Shown: piece after piece, positions 61,366-64,000 of the stretch | Position numbering within the stretch: the stretch's first letter is position 1 | How the letters are laid out: each line of letters starts with the position of its first letter | Assembly (NCBI GenBank): GCA_043554545.1 | Contig: CP121337.1 | Coordinates: forward strand, 1,488,001-1,552,000 | Length of the DNA stretch: 64,000 bases | Reading direction: 5' to 3' | From: UBA7330 sp043554545 | GTDB lineage: Bacteria; Bacteroidota; Bacteroidia; Cytophagales; Cyclobacteriaceae | The notes under the pieces: generated by a model | What the model was told of the DNA's origin: nothing | What the model saw: the letters and a program-made list of their open reading frames with translations, nothing else | Database searches by the model: none | Translations under genes and position numbers: made by a program

Positions 61366-62169
61366 TTAACCAAAATTTCTTAATCTGATTTGAGTTAATT
61401 TTCTTTTTGTATCTAATGGGAAGTCACCCCTCATCATCCAGTCATAAAAACTTGGCTCTTTGGCTAAGATTTCACTGACTTCTTTCCCTTTGTGTTTACC
61501 AAAATTGAACACCTCTTTTCCTTCGCTATTGAAGACCATTCTGCCGGCAAGATCAACCATGTTACTATTAGTTAGCTCATGCAACTTATCGACATCATTG
61601 ACAATATCCCCCAATTTATTTCCCAACAGGTCTGTTACTTCCATGCCTTCATATTTTTCAATTTGAGCGGCAAGTACCTCATAGGTCGCTTGTGTATCAG
61701 CAACAGCACTATGGGCGTCGATAAGATCTTTTTTGCAGTAAAACTTGTATGCAGAGGAAAGATTTCGTTTTTCCATCAGGTGAAAAATCTTCTGTGCATC
61801 AATGAGTTTCCTGCCCGCTATATCAAATTCAATATTTGCACGTAAAAACTCCTCGGCAAGTAGGGGGATGTCATATTTTAATATATTAAATCCGGCGAGG
61901 TCGCATCCTTCCAGAAAATCTGATAATGATTTGGCCACTTGCTTAAATGTAGGCTCATCTTTTACGTCCTCATCATAAATGCCATGTATTAAGCTGGTTT
62001 CAACCGGGATAGGTATGGTAGGGTTGATTTTTCTTGTTCTTTCTTCTTTAGAACCATCAGGCATTAACTTGATTAACGCGATTTCAACAATTCGATCCTC
62101 AGATATTTTTGTACCTGTTGCTTCGAGGTCAAATACAACTAAGGGATTTTTTAATTTCAGTTCAAACAC
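61366..62169 (-). CDS. DnaQ-family 3'-5' exonuclease with extra C-terminal domain
   Basis: 267 residues from a GTG at 62169 that overlaps the previous gene by 8 nt. The DEDDh exonuclease has VVFDLEATG (Asp14, Glu16), NILKYDIPLLAEEF and AHSAVADTQATYEVL. A C-terminal part (FNFGKHKGKEVSEILAKEPSFYDWMMRGDFPLDTKRKLTQIRL) resembles the 'quorum-sensing-regulated virulence factor' type domain found with such nucleases. Similar proteins are called DNA polymerase III epsilon or exonuclease RNase T-like. The exact substrate is unknown. Confidence 0.85.
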   Translation of the reverse strand: MFELKLKNPLVVFDLEATGTKISEDRIVEIALIKLMPDGSKEERTRKINPTIPIPVETSLIHGIYDEDVKDEPTFKQVAKSLSDFLEGCDLAGFNILKYDIPLLAEEFLRANIEFDIAGRKLIDAQKIFHLMEKRNLSSAYKFYCKKDLIDAHSAVADTQATYEVLAAQIEKYEGMEVTDLLGNKLGDIVNDVDKLHELTNSNMVDLAGRMVFNSEGKEVFNFGKHKGKEVSEILAKEPSFYDWMMRGDFPLDTKRKLTQIRLRNFG

Positions 62170-62782
62170 CAGGCTGATATGTTTTAAATGATTTTAGCAT
62201 TTGTTTTTCTTTGATGGATAGCCGATCTAAAATATTCAAAGCTGCTGCGACTTCTCCGGGGAAGCCTTTTCGATTTATCTGAAAAGATAATTCTTCGCCA
62301 GACTTAAACTCCAGCAATAGCGTGTTATCATCAATCCTTTTATTTTTCAGCTTGGTATATTCAATGTTTTTAATGTCAGCCCGCTCTTTTTTACCAATCA
62401 TAAGTGAGACATTGTCGCTTTGATAATACAAAAATGAGCCCGCCTTTGGAAGGCTGTCTGCAAGTATTTCGTATTGATTGATAAAATCCTCAAAAGAGTT
62501 GTAAGATGTGGGTACAGGCTCTACAATTTTGTGAAACAGCCCAATGTGAGGTTTTATGTCATGAAAGTGTGCCTGGTTGGTTTTTGGGTTTATTTCATTC
62601 AACCCATTAAAAATCACCAATGGAGCATCAGTGATATCACCAGAGCCATTTTTAAGCAGACTAAAAGGCTTGTTGAGGTAATTAAGACAGTGGGAGATAA
62701 TATTTACGATTTCATCAGTACCGCTATTCCCACCGATAAATATTCTTTGTTTATTTTTGATTTGATTAAAATCCAAGGCCAT
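62162..62782 (-). CDS. Cytosolic protein of unknown function
   Basis: 206 residues, no signal peptide. It has a Rossmann-like start (IFIGGNSGTDEIVNIISHCLNYLN) and a C-terminal helical end (FPGEVAAALNILDRLSIKEKQML). I recognise no family with confidence; it could be related to a Mur-ligase-like remnant. Its stop overlaps the exonuclease start, so the two are coupled. A perfect consensus promoter (62800-62830) precedes it. Confidence 0.7.
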   Translation of the reverse strand: MALDFNQIKNKQRIFIGGNSGTDEIVNIISHCLNYLNKPFSLLKNGSGDITDAPLVIFNGLNEINPKTNQAHFHDIKPHIGLFHKIVEPVPTSYNSFEDFINQYEILADSLPKAGSFLYYQSDNVSLMIGKKERADIKNIEYTKLKNKRIDDNTLLLEFKSGEELSFQINRKGFPGEVAAALNILDRLSIKEKQMLKSFKTYQPGV

Positions 62783-62799
62783 TAATTAAGGATATTTTT

Positions 62800-62830
62800 C
62801 AAAAATACAGTAAAATACTGCGTGAGCAAA
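62800..62830 (-). promoter_or_regulatory. Perfect Bacteroidota-type promoter
   Basis: On the minus strand TTTG (62827-62830), a 19-nt spacer, then TATTTTTG (62800-62807): a full match to TTTG-N19-TAnnTTTG. It sits 17 nt upstream of the ATG at 62782 and drives the two-gene unit with the exonuclease. Confidence 0.75.
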
Positions 62831-63047
62831 TTTAGTAGGCCCGATTGATTGTCATTTGAGTAGGGTTTATATTAAGAACCATTTTGGAGCGCCTTAAAGT
62901 GATTGATTTTTTTAAATGAAATCATGGGTATATGTTCTCTTATCTAGAGTTTTTAACTTTTTTTAACCATCCTGTCCCCTTGAAATTCAAAATGAGTCTA
63001 ATTATAATTGCAGCCATATAGCATTGCATGAATAAACCCTGACAATT

Positions 63048-63971
63048 ATGTCAATCGTAGTTGAGAACCTCACAAAAAAGTACGGAGATCAGAAAGCGGT
63101 CAATGATGTTTCATTTGAAATCAAGACAGGTGAAGTTGTAGGTTTTTTGGGGCCGAATGGAGCAGGAAAAAGTACTGCCATGAAGATCATTACATGTTTC
63201 ATGGCTCCTACAGATGGTGATGTTAGGCTTGATGAATATTCCATTCATAAAGACAGTGATATTATCAAGCGGAAGATTGGTTACCTCCCTGAAAACAACC
63301 CATTATATACGGATATGCCCATTGTGGAATACCTGAAATTCACGGCAGAAATTCAAGGAGTTCCTAAGAAGGATATCCCTGCAAGTGTTGGCAAGATGAT
63401 TGAAAAATGTGGTCTTGATAGAGAAAAGCATAAAAACATCCATGAATTGTCAAAAGGATATCGGCAGCGGGTTGGGTTGGCGCAGGCCATGATTCATGAT
63501 CCGGAGATTTTAATTCTGGATGAGCCAACCACAGGTTTAGACCCGAATCAAATAGTTGAAATTCGGAAATTAATTAAAGAGCTAGGTAAGGAAAAGACCG
63601 TAATTCTTAGCTCTCATATACTTTCTGAAGTAGAAGCCACCTGTGATCGAATCCTGATCATTAACAAGGGTAGAATAGTGGCGGATGGAACATCTGAAAC
63701 TCTCAGAGATCAGGCACAAGGTCAGGAATTATTGAAGGTTCATATTGAAGGAGATGACGAAAAATTGGAAAAGGCCATTCTCAAGCTGGCTTCTGTAGAA
63801 AAAGTAACTGCAATTGAAAATAAAGCAGGGTGGTTTCAGGTGCAAAGCAAACCTGATGCTTCCTCCAGGAAGGAAGTATTTGATCTCTGTGTTAAAAATA
63901 AATGGTATCTCATGGAAATGACCGGTCTGGAGACCAGGCTGGAAGATGTATTCCATCAATTGACTAAATAA
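63048..63971 (+). CDS. gldA: ABC transporter ATP-binding protein, GldA-like
   Basis: 307 residues. Walker A GPNGAGKST at 35-43; signature ELSKGYRQRVGLAQAM, a GldA/ABC-2-type variant; Walker B ILILDEPTTGLDPNQIVEIR. The closest match I recognise is GldA, the ATPase subunit of the gliding-motility-linked ABC transporter in Bacteroidota. The next gene begins 6 nt after the stop. Other ABC-2 export ATPases share these motifs, so gldA is likely but not certain. Confidence 0.8.
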   Translation: MSIVVENLTKKYGDQKAVNDVSFEIKTGEVVGFLGPNGAGKSTAMKIITCFMAPTDGDVRLDEYSIHKDSDIIKRKIGYLPENNPLYTDMPIVEYLKFTAEIQGVPKKDIPASVGKMIEKCGLDREKHKNIHELSKGYRQRVGLAQAMIHDPEILILDEPTTGLDPNQIVEIRKLIKELGKEKTVILSSHILSEVEATCDRILIINKGRIVADGTSETLRDQAQGQELLKVHIEGDDEKLEKAILKLASVEKVTAIENKAGWFQVQSKPDASSRKEVFDLCVKNKWYLMEMTGLETRLEDVFHQLTK

Positions 63972-63977
63972 GTAGCT

Positions 63978-64000
63978 ATGGAAAAGGTATGGATTATAGC
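63978..64000 (+). CDS. Partial gene cut by the window edge, probably ABC permease
   Basis: ATG at 63978 opens a frame (MEKVWIIA) that runs off the window. An N-terminus of this type with a basic/aromatic start is common in ABC-2 permeases such as GldF. The position right after the GldA-like ATPase gene fits. Only seven complete codons are visible. Confidence 0.45.

Overview
This is chromosomal DNA from a member of the Bacteroidota, most likely a marine gliding bacterium of the Cytophagales type. The evidence is indirect but consistent. There are two proteins with gliding-motility-type (type B) type IX secretion C-terminal domains, two PorP/SprF-family outer-membrane proteins and a GldA-like ABC ATPase. 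Several families are common in this phylum (DUF3127, DUF2452, DUF6272/SiaB, DUF2911, SprB repeats). Many lipoprotein signal peptides occur, Shine-Dalgarno sequences are scarce, and several promoters resemble the Bacteroidota TTTG-N19/21-TAnnTTTG consensus. I see no tRNA, rRNA, CRISPR array or prophage.

Region 1 (1-6.5 kb): a possible gene remnant, a beta-propeller/phosphoesterase lipoprotein, a threefold 177-bp tandem array with terminator-like hairpins, and a tight operon for D-amino-acid use (GntP permease, RidA-like deaminase, D-threonine aldolase/D-serine dehydratase-like PLP enzyme). Region 2 (6.5-20.2 kb) mixes secreted carbohydrate-active proteins (two lipoprotein glycosidase-like genes, a beta-helix lyase-like protein, a sulfatase, an MFS transporter and a sialidase-like protein) with the pta-ackA acetate operon. 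The non-coding spaces here are unusually rich in palindromic repeats. They include a RAYT/IS200-like transposase gene between inverted and direct repeats, and direct repeats flank both the beta-helix gene and pta-ackA.

Region 3 (20.2-26 kb) is a compact operon: a TetR regulator with a palindromic operator at its own start, a LolA-like periplasmic protein, two FtsX/LolCE-type permeases, a LolD-type ATPase and an outer-membrane barrel. Together they look like a dedicated Lol-like trans-envelope transport line. Region 4 (26-34 kb) holds housekeeping and small conserved genes: BrkB family, DUF4442, a sodium:solute symporter, a SiaB-like kinase, DUF302, DUF2911, a DUF3127 protein with an SSB-like acidic tip, DUF2452, an SprB-repeat lipoprotein with a haem-like motif, and a secreted MsrB.

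Region 5 (34.1-43 kb) is the most distinctive part: two tandem paralogous three-gene cassettes. Each has a long Asp-rich repeat 'fibre' protein, a protein with a type B T9SS domain, and a PorP/SprF protein, all translationally coupled or nearly so. Region 6 (43-64 kb) carries an unknown secreted protein, L-2-hydroxyglutarate oxidase, a second MsrB and an RND efflux operon with an extra unknown membrane protein. It continues with a PBP4-type carboxypeptidase, a Na+/H+ antiporter followed by a GPP34 (GOLPH3-like) protein, and a K+ channel with a lipoprotein. Convergent trehalose genes (GH15 hydrolase against a fused OtsA-OtsB), an exonuclease pair and a GldA-like ATPase complete it; the ATPase is followed by a gene cut by the window edge.
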